DNA from: Flavobacterium sp. ZT3R18
Lineage (GTDB): Bacteria; Bacteroidota; Bacteroidia; Flavobacteriales; Flavobacteriaceae
Assembly (NCBI RefSeq): GCF_007097385.1
Contig: NZ_VJZS01000013.1
Coordinates: forward strand, 1 to 64,000
Length of the DNA stretch: 64,000 nt
Direction: 5' to 3'
Below the pieces are notes generated by a model that was not told where the DNA came from, did not search any database, and worked only from the letters and a program-made list of their open reading frames with translations. Positions 36,891 to 44,959 of this stretch are shown here, piece by piece. Positions within the stretch are counted from its first letter, which is position 1. Every line of letters starts with the position of its first letter. The position numbers and the translations under genes were made by a program.

Positions 36891-36926
36891 AAAAAAAGGT
36901 TCAACGTTTTCACGCGAACCTTTTTT
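36891..36926 (-). terminator. Terminator of the OmpA-like gene (twin copy 2)
   Basis: On the minus strand AGGTTC...GAACCT plus an inner CGT/ACG stem runs into nine Ts. It lies between the OmpA-like gene and the antitoxin gene and is almost identical to the terminator at 36295-36330. Confidence 0.88.
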
Positions 36927-36952
36927 AAACTTAAAGTCTTAGCATCTTCCTC

Positions 36953-37891
36953 CTAAAACTCATTCAACATTTTTGAAATTTCGTCTAATTTAGGTGATAA
37001 AATAATTTCGATTCTACGATTTTTAGATTTTCCGTCAGCAGTGGTATTGCTTGTTAATGGTGAGAACTCGCTTCTTCCGGCTGCCGTAAGATTTTGTTTG
37101 TTTACTTTTTTGTTTTCGCTCAAAATAGCAACTATAGCTGTCGCTCTTTTGGTCGAAAGATCCCAGTTATCCGTAATTGCCCCAGAACCAACATACGGGT
37201 CATTATCAGTATGTCCTTCAATCAATACCGAGATATCAGGATTGTCTCCCAATACTTTCCCTACTTCAACCACTGCTTTTTTACCTTCGGAACCTACAGC
37301 CCAACTACCGGAATTGAAAAGCAATTTGTTCTCCATAGAAACATATACTTTTCCGTTTTTTTGTTCTACAGTCAAGCCTTTACCTTCAAAACCATTTAAC
37401 GCATTAGATAGCGTTTCTTTTAATTTTTTCATACTGGCTTCTTTCGCAGCAATTAAATCTTCTAGTTCTTTTAGACGTTGGCTACTTGCATTTAATTTTT
37501 CTTGTTCTAGTGCCAATGCTTTTGCTTTTGCATCCAATTGAGCCAGTAATTCACGGTTCTTTTTCATGTTGGATTCCAGCGATTCATTGCTGTTTTTCTC
37601 TAAAGCGGCATACGAATCTTGCATGATTTTCATTTTGTCCTTGGCGGCTGCATAATCAGCTTGTACTTTGGCCAAGTTGGCATTGACATCATCTAGATTA
37701 GTTTTTAAAGCTTCTTTTTCAGATTCTAATTGCTTTTTGGAAGCCAATAAAGCTGCATTTTCATCTGAAATGGCTCTATTTTCCTTTTTTAAATCGGCAA
37801 ATTTGGTCTCTAAATCATTGTAGATTTTCTTGGAAACACAAGAAGTGGACAATGCTAGAATTAAAAGTCCGATGGAAATTTTTTTTATCAT
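36953..37891 (-). CDS. OmpA-family lipoprotein
   Basis: The 312-residue protein has a lipobox (LALSTSC, Cys18), a long coiled coil (about 25-165; Lys/Glu/Ala-rich heptads) and a C-terminal OmpA-like peptidoglycan-binding domain (about 190-305). This contains NSGSWAVGSEGKKA, LIEGHTDNDPYVG and NRRIEIILSP. It should link the outer membrane to peptidoglycan. I start it at ATG 37891 (MIKKISIGLLIL); the ATG at 37921 would add MKIKTKNKLK before the signal peptide. Its own terminator follows, so it is separate from the toxin-antitoxin pair. Confidence 0.92.
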   Translation of the reverse strand: MIKKISIGLLILALSTSCVSKKIYNDLETKFADLKKENRAISDENAALLASKKQLESEKEALKTNLDDVNANLAKVQADYAAAKDKMKIMQDSYAALEKNSNESLESNMKKNRELLAQLDAKAKALALEQEKLNASSQRLKELEDLIAAKEASMKKLKETLSNALNGFEGKGLTVEQKNGKVYVSMENKLLFNSGSWAVGSEGKKAVVEVGKVLGDNPDISVLIEGHTDNDPYVGSGAITDNWDLSTKRATAIVAILSENKKVNKQNLTAAGRSEFSPLTSNTTADGKSKNRRIEIILSPKLDEISKMLNEF

Positions 37892-37955
37892 TTTTAGTTT
37901 GTTTTTAGTTTTTATTTTCATTTTTCATTGTCATTGCTATTGAAATTGATATTCC

Positions 37956-38717
37956 CTAGTCAATCTCAACCAAAACAGGACAATGATCAGAATGCATAGC
38001 ATCCGGCAATATAACGGCTCTTTTGAGTTTATGTTTCAACGAGTCGCTCACTAAATTGTAATCGATGCGCCAACCTTTGTTATTCCCTCGAGCTCCGGCG
38101 CGGTAACTCCACCATGAATATTGGTGTGGTTCGCTGTTGAAATGGCGAAAACTATCTACAAAACCGGATTTCATAAACTTATCCAACCATGCTCTTTCTT
38201 GGGGTAAAAAGCCCGATGTGTTTTTGTTTCGAATAGGATCGTGGATATCAATCGCCTCGTGACAAATGTTGTAATCCCCGCAAATAATTAGATTAGGAAT
38301 CTCTTTTTTGAGTCCGTCAATGTAGTTTTGAAAGTCATCCATGAACATAAATTTATGATCCAATCGCTCAATATTAGTTCCTGACGGTAAGTACAAACTC
38401 ATCACGGAGCAGTCATCAAAATCGGCACGAAGGTTTCTGCCCTCGAAATCCATGTGCTGAATTCCAGTTCCGTAAACCACATTATTGGGTTTTATTTTAG
38501 AAAGAATGGCAACGCCACTGTACCCTTTTTTGGTCGCTGGATAATAATATTGATACGGATAGCCGGCTGCGGTAATGTCTGCAACGGGAATTTGCTCTTC
38601 GGTGGCTTTGATTTCCTGCAAACAAATTACATCTGGATTAGCCTGTTGTAACCATTCAATAAATCCTTTTGTGATGGCAGCTCTAATTCCGTTTACGTTG
38701 TATGATATTATCTTCAT
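37956..38717 (-). CDS. xth: Exodeoxyribonuclease III (AP endonuclease)
   Basis: This 253-residue DNA-repair nuclease cuts at abasic sites and trims 3' ends. Family motifs are visible: MKIISYNVNGIRAA (metal-binding Asn), CLQEIKA (catalytic Glu), GYSGVAILSK, ICGDYNICHEAIDI (Asp/Asn) and SDHCPV with the catalytic Asp-His at the C-terminus. Length matches the family. It is 64 bp upstream of the OmpA-like gene on the same strand, so read-through is possible, but the functions are unrelated. Confidence 0.96.
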   Translation of the reverse strand: MKIISYNVNGIRAAITKGFIEWLQQANPDVICLQEIKATEEQIPVADITAAGYPYQYYYPATKKGYSGVAILSKIKPNNVVYGTGIQHMDFEGRNLRADFDDCSVMSLYLPSGTNIERLDHKFMFMDDFQNYIDGLKKEIPNLIICGDYNICHEAIDIHDPIRNKNTSGFLPQERAWLDKFMKSGFVDSFRHFNSEPHQYSWWSYRAGARGNNKGWRIDYNLVSDSLKHKLKRAVILPDAMHSDHCPVLVEID

Positions 38718-38882
38718 AGAATTGTTTTTGTGTTATATCCGAAATGATTTTTGATAGCAACAGGTTGATCAAAACCCGTTTTTTATCAAAACTACGAATA
38801 ATTATTTTTTATGTGGAATCCAAAAGTAGTAAAAAGTAGAAAGAATGATTCAAAAAAAACCATAAAAAATGGAGTATTTTGC

Positions 38883-38890
38883 TATCTTTG
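38883..38890 (+). promoter_or_regulatory. -7 box of the aminolipid acyltransferase gene
   Basis: TATCTTTG matches TAnnTTTG, 27 bp upstream of ATG 38917. No clear -33 TTG is visible. Confidence 0.6.
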
Positions 38891-38916
38891 TAATTAGCTC
38901 AAAAAAGAAAAAATAA

Positions 38917-40719
38917 ATGGGTTTAGTTACCGCGAAAGAAGTTGCAAAGGCAATAAATATGGATAAGTACGGCGTTTTCGGTACTTTTTCAGGTTGGTTG
39001 TTGATGAAAGTTTTAAAGATATCCACATTAAATCAAATATACGACAGGAACAAGCACTTGAAAGAGTTGCCGTTCCTAAACGCCATATTAGATGAATTCC
39101 AAATTAAATTTGAGATTCCGGAAGAAGATTTTAAACGTTTGCCAAAAGACGGTGCTTACATTACTATTTCGAATCATCCGCTTGGAGGAATTGATGGGAT
39201 TTTGTTGTTGAAATTAATGCTGGAAAGAGAGCCTAATTTTAAAATCATCGCCAATTTTTTACTGCATCGCATCGATCCGATGAAACCGTATATCATGCCG
39301 GTAAATCCTTTTGAAAACCATAAAGACGCTAAGTCCAGCGTGGTAGGAATCAAGGAAACGCTTCGTCATCTTAGAGACGGAAAACCATTGGGAATGTTTC
39401 CGGCCGGAGAAGTTTCTACTTATAAAGACGGGAAACTTGTAGTGGATAAAGCTTGGGAAGAAGGCGCTATAAAAGTGATTCGAAAAGCACAGGTTCCTGT
39501 AGTTCCTATATATTTTCATGCCAAGAACAGTCGTTTGTTTTATTTTTTATCTAAAATAAATGACACGCTAAGAACGGCAAAACTTCCATCAGAGTTATTG
39601 ACTCAGAAAGATCGCGTTATCAAGGTGCGTGTAGGAAAACCTATTTCGGTTGCCGAACAAAACGAACACAAAACGATTGAAGAATACACAGAATTCTTAA
39701 GAAAGAAAACCTACATGCTAGCCAATCCTTTTGAAAAAGAGAATCATTTTTTGAATACCGCTAGCTTGAAACCTCCCAAAAGTCCTAAAAAGATTGTAAC
39801 TCCAGCCAATAACGAAAAAATGATTGCAGAAGTTGAGGCTTTGAGAGTCACTGATTGTCGATTATTGCAGAGTAAAAATTACGAAGTGTTTTTTGCTGAA
39901 GCCAAAAATATTCCAAACATCCTTCATGAAATTGGTCGATTAAGAGAAATCACTTTTAGAGAAGTGGGAGAAGGTACCAACGAATCGATTGATTTAGATA
40001 AATACGACAAATATTACCGTCATCTTTTCCTATGGGATGATGAAGCTAAAAAAATTGCCGGAGCCTATCGTATGGGATTGGGTTGTGAAATCTACCCTAA
40101 ATATGGCATGGATGGTTTTTATCTAAATGGGCTTTTCCGTTTTGAACCCGAATTACATGATATGATGCACAAATCTATCGAAATGGGTAGAGCATTCATC
40201 ATCAAGGATTACCAACAAAGACCGATGCCGTTGTTCTTGTTATGGCGTGGAATTATTCACACGACCTTACATTATCCGGAGCATAAATTTTTATTGGGCG
40301 GCGTGAGTATCAGCAATCAATTTTCGGATTTCTCAAAATCATTGATGATTGAGTTCATGAAATCGCACTATTACGATCCGTATATTGCACAATACATTCA
40401 CCCGAAAAAAGAATTTAAAGTCAAATTAAAAGACGCCGACAAAGATTTTGTTTTTAATGAAACTGAAGCCGATTTAAATAAATTTGACAAAATTATTGAC
40501 GAATTGGAGCCAGGCGTTTTACGACTACCTGTTTTAATAAAAAAATACATCAAGCAAAACGCTCGCTTAGTCGCTTTTAATGTAGATCCATTATTCAACA
40601 ATGCTATTGATGGACTTATTTACCTCAGAATATCGGATATTCCAGAAAGCACCATGAAACCAGTAATGGAAGAATACCAAGCTGAATTGGAGCGAAAGTT
40701 GAATGATAAGGAAGAGTAA
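38917..40719 (+). CDS. olsF: Bifunctional aminolipid acyltransferase (OlsF-like fusion)
   Basis: The 600-residue protein fuses two acyltransferases. The N-terminal half is PlsC-like (O-acyltransfer): SNHPLGGIDG holds the His87-x5-Asp93 pair, and MFPAGEVST the second motif. The C-terminal half (about 310-545) is GNAT/OlsB-like (N-acyltransfer): LREITFREVGEGTNESIDLD, LWDDEAKKIAGAYRMG, GLFRFEPEL. In Bacteroidota this fusion makes ornithine or glycine lipids, N-acylating the amino acid and then esterifying the hydroxy-fatty acid. OlsF-type function is known for a Flavobacterium johnsoniae homologue; the symbol is given on that basis. Whether ornithine or glycine is the substrate here is unknown. 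A 14-bp tandem array starts directly after the stop codon. Confidence 0.85.
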   Translation: MGLVTAKEVAKAINMDKYGVFGTFSGWLLMKVLKISTLNQIYDRNKHLKELPFLNAILDEFQIKFEIPEEDFKRLPKDGAYITISNHPLGGIDGILLLKLMLEREPNFKIIANFLLHRIDPMKPYIMPVNPFENHKDAKSSVVGIKETLRHLRDGKPLGMFPAGEVSTYKDGKLVVDKAWEEGAIKVIRKAQVPVVPIYFHAKNSRLFYFLSKINDTLRTAKLPSELLTQKDRVIKVRVGKPISVAEQNEHKTIEEYTEFLRKKTYMLANPFEKENHFLNTASLKPPKSPKKIVTPANNEKMIAEVEALRVTDCRLLQSKNYEVFFAEAKNIPNILHEIGRLREITFREVGEGTNESIDLDKYDKYYRHLFLWDDEAKKIAGAYRMGLGCEIYPKYGMDGFYLNGLFRFEPELHDMMHKSIEMGRAFIIKDYQQRPMPLFLLWRGIIHTTLHYPEHKFLLGGVSISNQFSDFSKSLMIEFMKSHYYDPYIAQYIHPKKEFKVKLKDADKDFVFNETEADLNKFDKIIDELEPGVLRLPVLIKKYIKQNARLVAFNVDPLFNNAIDGLIYLRISDIPESTMKPVMEEYQAELERKLNDKEE

Positions 40720-40901
40720 ATTTTAGATTGCAGATTTTAGATTGCAGATTTTAGATTGCAGATTTTAGATTGCAGATTTTAGATTGCAGATTTTAGATTG
40801 CAGATTTTAGATTGCAGATTTTAGATTGCAGATTTTAGATTGCAGATTTTAGATTGCAGATTTTAGATTGCAGATTTTAGATTGCAGATTTTAGATTGCA
40901 G
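40720..40901. repeat. Tandem repeat, 13 perfect copies of a 14-bp unit
   Basis: The unit ATTTTAGATTGCAG repeats 13 times without interruption (182 bp), plus a partial ATTT, starting at the base after the olsF stop codon and ending just before the terminator. The copies show no spacers and no mismatch, so the array is probably unstable in copy number. Confidence 0.97.
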
Positions 40902-40910
40902 ATTTATATA

Positions 40911-40940
40911 AAAAAATCCAGAAAAATTCTGGATTTTTTT
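40911..40940. terminator. Bidirectional terminator between olsF and the DUF2752 gene
   Basis: AAAAAATCCAGAA (40911-40923) pairs perfectly with 40927-40939 around a 3-nt loop, followed by T in both directions. It separates two convergent genes. Confidence 0.94.
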
Positions 40941-40944
40941 ATGC

Positions 40945-41382
40945 CTATTTCCAAATGGATTCTTTCAAAATAGAATCATACGTATTATTTTCTATAAAAT
41001 AGGTTATTCTTACTATTTGATAGAAAATCAGAAAACAGGCTAGAACATAGGCCAGTTTTTTATTGTAAATCAACCCGTTTAAATATTCCTTTTTGGTCAT
41101 TAGTTCGGTGAGCAACAAAACAATAGTTCCCACACAAAAAAGAACTACAAATGGCCCTAAAACATGATAATACATGCTTTTGTACAAATCTCCTTGATAG
41201 AAATAAACCAATGATTTTGTGATCCCGCAACCCGGACAAGGAAAACCGGTAAGCATTTTGAAAGGACACAAAGACTGATCGGTTTCAAGATGATTGTTCT
41301 GGTTGTGCAACATTAAAAAAAACGGAATTACAAGGGTTATGACAACCCCTATAATTCCGAATATTTTACGTTCTCGTTTCAT
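40945..41382 (-). CDS. DUF2752 family membrane protein
   Basis: The 145-residue protein has an N-terminal membrane segment (about 6-22) and two or three further segments. The DUF2752 hallmark CPFKMLTGFPCPGCGITKS contains a CPxCG-like motif near the start of the mature part, followed by YHVLGPFVVLF. The role of this family is not established; the conserved cysteines suggest metal or redox binding. I chose ATG 41382 (MKRERKIFGIIGVVIT); an ATG at 41442 adds 20 residues without membrane character. It lies 87 bp downstream of the DUF4234 gene on the same strand, a pairing that recurs in flavobacteria as far as I recall. Confidence 0.87.
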   Translation of the reverse strand: MKRERKIFGIIGVVITLVIPFFLMLHNQNNHLETDQSLCPFKMLTGFPCPGCGITKSLVYFYQGDLYKSMYYHVLGPFVVLFCVGTIVLLLTELMTKKEYLNGLIYNKKLAYVLACFLIFYQIVRITYFIENNTYDSILKESIWK

Positions 41383-41469
41383 ATGTAGATAACATTTGTT
41401 TTTTAAAGGAATATGGTATCGCCATTCTTCATTCGTATACATTGCTTTTGAATCATGGCGATTTCATTT

Positions 41470-41853
41470 TTATGAATACAATTTATTGATTTCGCTTTGC
41501 ACAATCATTGCAGCAATCATTGGAAACAATAATCCTAAAACCAATAAAAGCACAGAGTCATCTTTTACAGGTAACCCAGCTCTTTTATTTACCTCTGGCA
41601 AACCATCTTTGCCTGCCAAATAAAAGAAATAGGCATTTATCGGATAACAACAACCCGCAAAAATAGCAATGGGTTGCGAAATAACTTCTCTTCCGGCAAC
41701 TGCATTTAATACGTCGGCAGCTTTTAGATTCCAATAGATTAAATACAATCCACAGGTCAAAAAACTCAAAATTAACACCACAACAGGGTCTACTTTAAAA
41801 ATCGGAATTGGGTTATTTGGTGTGTTCCAAGTTTCTTGTTTTGAATTCTCCAT
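41470..41853 (-). CDS. DUF4234-like membrane protein
   Basis: The 127-residue protein has about three membrane segments. The first contains LSFLTCGLYLIYWNLKAADVL, split here as LSFLTCGLYLIYW, which is the DUF4234 signature. The middle holds two adjacent cysteines (FAGCCYPINAYFFYLAG). Its N-terminus is polar (MENSKQETWNTPNNPIP). Function unknown. It is probably co-transcribed with the DUF2752 gene downstream. Confidence 0.82.
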   Translation of the reverse strand: MENSKQETWNTPNNPIPIFKVDPVVVLILSFLTCGLYLIYWNLKAADVLNAVAGREVISQPIAIFAGCCYPINAYFFYLAGKDGLPEVNKRAGLPVKDDSVLLLVLGLLFPMIAAMIVQSEINKLYS

Positions 41854-41950
41854 AATTGATAATTAATTAATTTAGTTAGTTAATAATGGGGCCTAAATTA
41901 GAAAAAAATACACAGAACTCTATTACTAAATAATTAAATATCTCACAAAA

Positions 41951-42901
41951 TCAACTTTTCCCATACAACGCCTTTATTTTATCTACAATCACTTGCGCCA
42001 ATTTTTCATGACTTTCGTATGTCCAACCTGCGATATGTGGCGTAAGAATCACTTTTCGACCATCTAATAAATACTGAAAAGCTTCAGGAGTATATTTGTC
42101 TTGAAAGAGTGTTTCAAAGGATAATTTCTCGTATTCTAAAACGTCTAGACCAGCACCAAGAACCTTTCCGGATTGCATGGCCGCAACCAAATCGGTCGTG
42201 ACTATGTTTTTCCCTCTGGAGGTATTGATAATCCAAATGTCTTTTGCGAAAGCATTAATAAAATCGGAATCCACCATTTTATCGGTTTCGGGTGTCCACG
42301 GAATGTGCAAACTCAACACATCAGTCTTTTGCTGTAACACTTCTAATAAAACTTGTCTTGCGTTGGCATCACCTACATTTTCTTTAATATCATAACACAA
42401 TACTTCTACATCAAAACCACGGAGCTTCTTGGCAAAGGATTTACCCATATTTCCATATCCGATAATCCCAACGGTTTTGCCGTCTAGTTCGTATCCTCTA
42501 TTTTTTTCTCTGTTCCACTCGCCAGATCGAATCTCGCTGTCGGCGATGTTCAATTTATTAAAAAGCGACAATATCATTCCCAAAGTATGCTCAGCAACCG
42601 CATTACAATTCCCTTCGGGTGCAGCTATGAGTGCAATATTCTTGGATGTAGCATACTCGCAATCGATACTTTCCAGACCCGCTCCTACTCTAGCTATGAA
42701 CTGTAAATTGGTAGCTTTATCCAAAAACTGCTTGTCTATTTTGAAGCGGCTTCGAATAACAATGCCTTGATAGTCTTGAATTTTGGCTTCAATTTCTTCT
42801 TTGGGCGACGTAAAATCTTCGTGATTAATAAAACCGGCTTGTTGCAATTGCTTCCAAAGTAAGGGATGATTGCTGTCAATATGAAGGATTTTGATATCCA
42901 T
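41951..42901 (-). CDS. D-isomer 2-hydroxyacid dehydrogenase
   Basis: This 316-residue NAD-dependent dehydrogenase has ARVGAGLESID (substrate binding), the nucleotide-binding GIIGYGNMGKSFAKKL (GxGxxG), NTSRGKNIV with the catalytic Arg, LDVLEYE with the conserved Glu, and LTPHIAGWTYE with the catalytic His. It is about the length of the catalytic core of phosphoglycerate dehydrogenase and lacks an ACT domain, so it could make 3-phosphohydroxypyruvate for serine synthesis or act on another 2-hydroxyacid. No ser genes are nearby. It is divergent from nhaA. Confidence 0.92.
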   Translation of the reverse strand: MDIKILHIDSNHPLLWKQLQQAGFINHEDFTSPKEEIEAKIQDYQGIVIRSRFKIDKQFLDKATNLQFIARVGAGLESIDCEYATSKNIALIAAPEGNCNAVAEHTLGMILSLFNKLNIADSEIRSGEWNREKNRGYELDGKTVGIIGYGNMGKSFAKKLRGFDVEVLCYDIKENVGDANARQVLLEVLQQKTDVLSLHIPWTPETDKMVDSDFINAFAKDIWIINTSRGKNIVTTDLVAAMQSGKVLGAGLDVLEYEKLSFETLFQDKYTPEAFQYLLDGRKVILTPHIAGWTYESHEKLAQVIVDKIKALYGKS

Positions 42902-43022
42902 AAAAATGTTCTTGATTTTAGACTCAAAATTAAATAAAAAAATACGGTTTAACGTTTTAACCCAAGATAATTAACCTACAATGCTTAAATTAGCGTTTTC
43001 CATTTTAAATCCAACCCAAGAG

Positions 43023-44189
43023 ATGAAATTAACCAAAACATTTACTGCCTTTTTTCACAGTGAAAAAGCGAGTGGATTATTACTCCTTTTTGTAACGGTA
43101 GTTTCTTTATTACTGGCTAACTCAATGTTTCAAGCGGAATATATTGCAATTTGGAACACCGAAATCGGGCATCATTCCATTACACATTGGATCAATGATG
43201 GATTAATGACCATTTTCTTTTTAATGATTGGATTAGAATTAGAACGCGAAATTTATCATGGCGAATTGGCTAATATCAAGAATGCCATTCTTCCTATTTT
43301 TGGAGCTTTGGGCGGAATGCTAGTCCCAGCGGGTATTTTTCTTGCGTTGAATTACGGAACAGCAACTCAAAACGGAGCGGGAATCCCTATGGCTACCGAT
43401 ATTGCTTTTGCTATTGGCGTTTTATCCTTACTAGGCAAACGAATTCCGTCATCCTTAAAAATATTTTTGACCGCTTTAGCCGTTATTGATGATTTGGGTG
43501 CCATCCTTGTAATCGCCATATTTTATACTAAAACCATCGCTTTTGATAATTTATTAATTGCTTTTACCATCATGGGTTTCTTGTTTATTTTGAACAGACG
43601 CAAAGTGCATCATCTCGCTCCTTACTTAATTGGAGGGGTTTTCATGTGGTATTTTATGTTGAATTCCGGCGTCCATGCCACCATAACTGGGGTGCTATTG
43701 GCATTTGTTATTCCGTTTGGGGATGGTGGAAAAAACACTGCTTCGTATCGATTACAACATTTTTTGCACCAACCCGTAGCCTTTTTTATTCTTCCTTTAT
43801 TTGCTGTCGCCAATACGTGCATTGCCATCAATACCGATTGGTATGAAGGTTTGAGCCATTCCAACTCGCTTGGAATTCTCCTAGGACTTGTAGTAGGAAA
43901 ACCATTGGGGATTTGGCTATTCTCATTCCTTGCGGTAAGCATAGGGATTTGCAAATTGCCCAACGATTTGAAATGGAAAAATATACTGGGAGCAGGAATG
44001 CTGGGCGGAATAGGATTTACCATGTCTATTTTTATCACTTTATTGGCCTTTAATGAAGGTGGAGAAGAAGTCATTACCGCTTCTAAAATTGCCATTTTGA
44101 TTGCTTCCTTTTTATCTGGAACTTTGGGTTATTTATGGCTAAACTTTACTTTTAAAACTCCAACAAAACGATTAAATCCCAATAAATAG
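43023..44189 (+). CDS. nhaA: Na+/H+ antiporter NhaA
   Basis: NhaA exports Na+ in exchange for protons across the inner membrane. The product has about 12 membrane segments and the ion-binding pair of adjacent aspartates in LAVIDDLGAILVIAIFY. MATDIAFAIGVLSLLG and GIGFTMSIFITLLAF are also characteristic. I prefer ATG 43023 (MKLTKTFTAFFHSEK; 388 residues, the usual length); the ATG at 42981 would add 14 residues and cannot be excluded. Confidence 0.95.
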   Translation: MKLTKTFTAFFHSEKASGLLLLFVTVVSLLLANSMFQAEYIAIWNTEIGHHSITHWINDGLMTIFFLMIGLELEREIYHGELANIKNAILPIFGALGGMLVPAGIFLALNYGTATQNGAGIPMATDIAFAIGVLSLLGKRIPSSLKIFLTALAVIDDLGAILVIAIFYTKTIAFDNLLIAFTIMGFLFILNRRKVHHLAPYLIGGVFMWYFMLNSGVHATITGVLLAFVIPFGDGGKNTASYRLQHFLHQPVAFFILPLFAVANTCIAINTDWYEGLSHSNSLGILLGLVVGKPLGIWLFSFLAVSIGICKLPNDLKWKNILGAGMLGGIGFTMSIFITLLAFNEGGEEVITASKIAILIASFLSGTLGYLWLNFTFKTPTKRLNPNK

Positions 44190-44293
44190 GATAAAAACGT
44201 ATTAAAGAAATCCAAAAAAAGGAATTTTATTCTTTCCTTTGTAACACCATTCACTACAAGTATTATCATTAAAACCTTGTAGTAAATCAAACC

Positions 44294-44953
44294 ATGAAAA
44301 AAGTTTATTTTATACCTTTATTGTGTTTCGTCTTTATGTTTCAAAGTTGCTTTGAAGTCATTGAAGAGGTGAAAATGAAAGACGACGGATCGGGACATTT
44401 TAATTTTGTCATTAATTTTAGCCAAAGCAAAACTAAAATTAATTCGGTTTTAAAAATGGAAAAAATTAATGGTTATGACATTCCATCCAAAGAGGAAATT
44501 AAAAAAGAAGCTTCAAGACTAGAAGCGCTGGCACAGAATACCACAGGAATCTCCAATGTAAAAACCAATATCGATTTAACGAATTATATTTTTGCCGTTG
44601 ATTTGGATTTTCAAAAAATCAGTAATCTCAATGCCGTTTTTTTAAAATTGAAAAATAGCAAAAAAATAGACCCAACGATCACTACAGACTACTTTACCTT
44701 CACTGACAAAAAATTTATACGCAGCCAGAAAGTACCCATAAAAGCACTTTATGATAAATTAAAAAAAACCGACAAAGAAGTTTTTGAAAACGCAAAATAC
44801 ACTTCGGTTTACAAATTCGATTCCACCATAAAAGCGTTTTCAAACAAAAATGCAACCCCATCCAAAAGTAAAAAAGCCATCAAACTAAACGGTTCCGTGA
44901 TCAACGTGATTAATGGTAGTGAAAAAATAGAAAATACAATTACACTCAACTAA
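44294..44953 (+). CDS. Lipoprotein of unknown function (exported trio, gene 1)
   Basis: The 219-residue predicted lipoprotein (MKKVYFIPLLCFVFMFQSC, Cys19) opens with FEVIEEVKMKDDGSGHFNFVI and is Lys/Ser/Thr-rich with no motif I recognise. The beta-rich pattern suggests an envelope protein. The stop is 6 bp before the next gene, so they are co-transcribed. Its C-terminal part (about 190-219) is low-complexity and basic. Function unknown; a role together with the following 666-residue protein is likely from the spacing. Confidence 0.8.
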   Translation: MKKVYFIPLLCFVFMFQSCFEVIEEVKMKDDGSGHFNFVINFSQSKTKINSVLKMEKINGYDIPSKEEIKKEASRLEALAQNTTGISNVKTNIDLTNYIFAVDLDFQKISNLNAVFLKLKNSKKIDPTITTDYFTFTDKKFIRSQKVPIKALYDKLKKTDKEVFENAKYTSVYKFDSTIKAFSNKNATPSKSKKAIKLNGSVINVINGSEKIENTITLN

Positions 44954-44959
44954 GATAAA

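Noticed and set aside
40720..40901. CRISPR array
   Set aside because: Units are only 14 bp, perfectly contiguous and without spacers; no cas genes are in the window.
43622..44095. Long minus-strand frame opposite nhaA
   Set aside because: It is a shadow of a strongly conserved gene and has no signature of its own; the same holds for long frames opposite ompA-like (37041-37541) and the sensor kinase (31502-31828).
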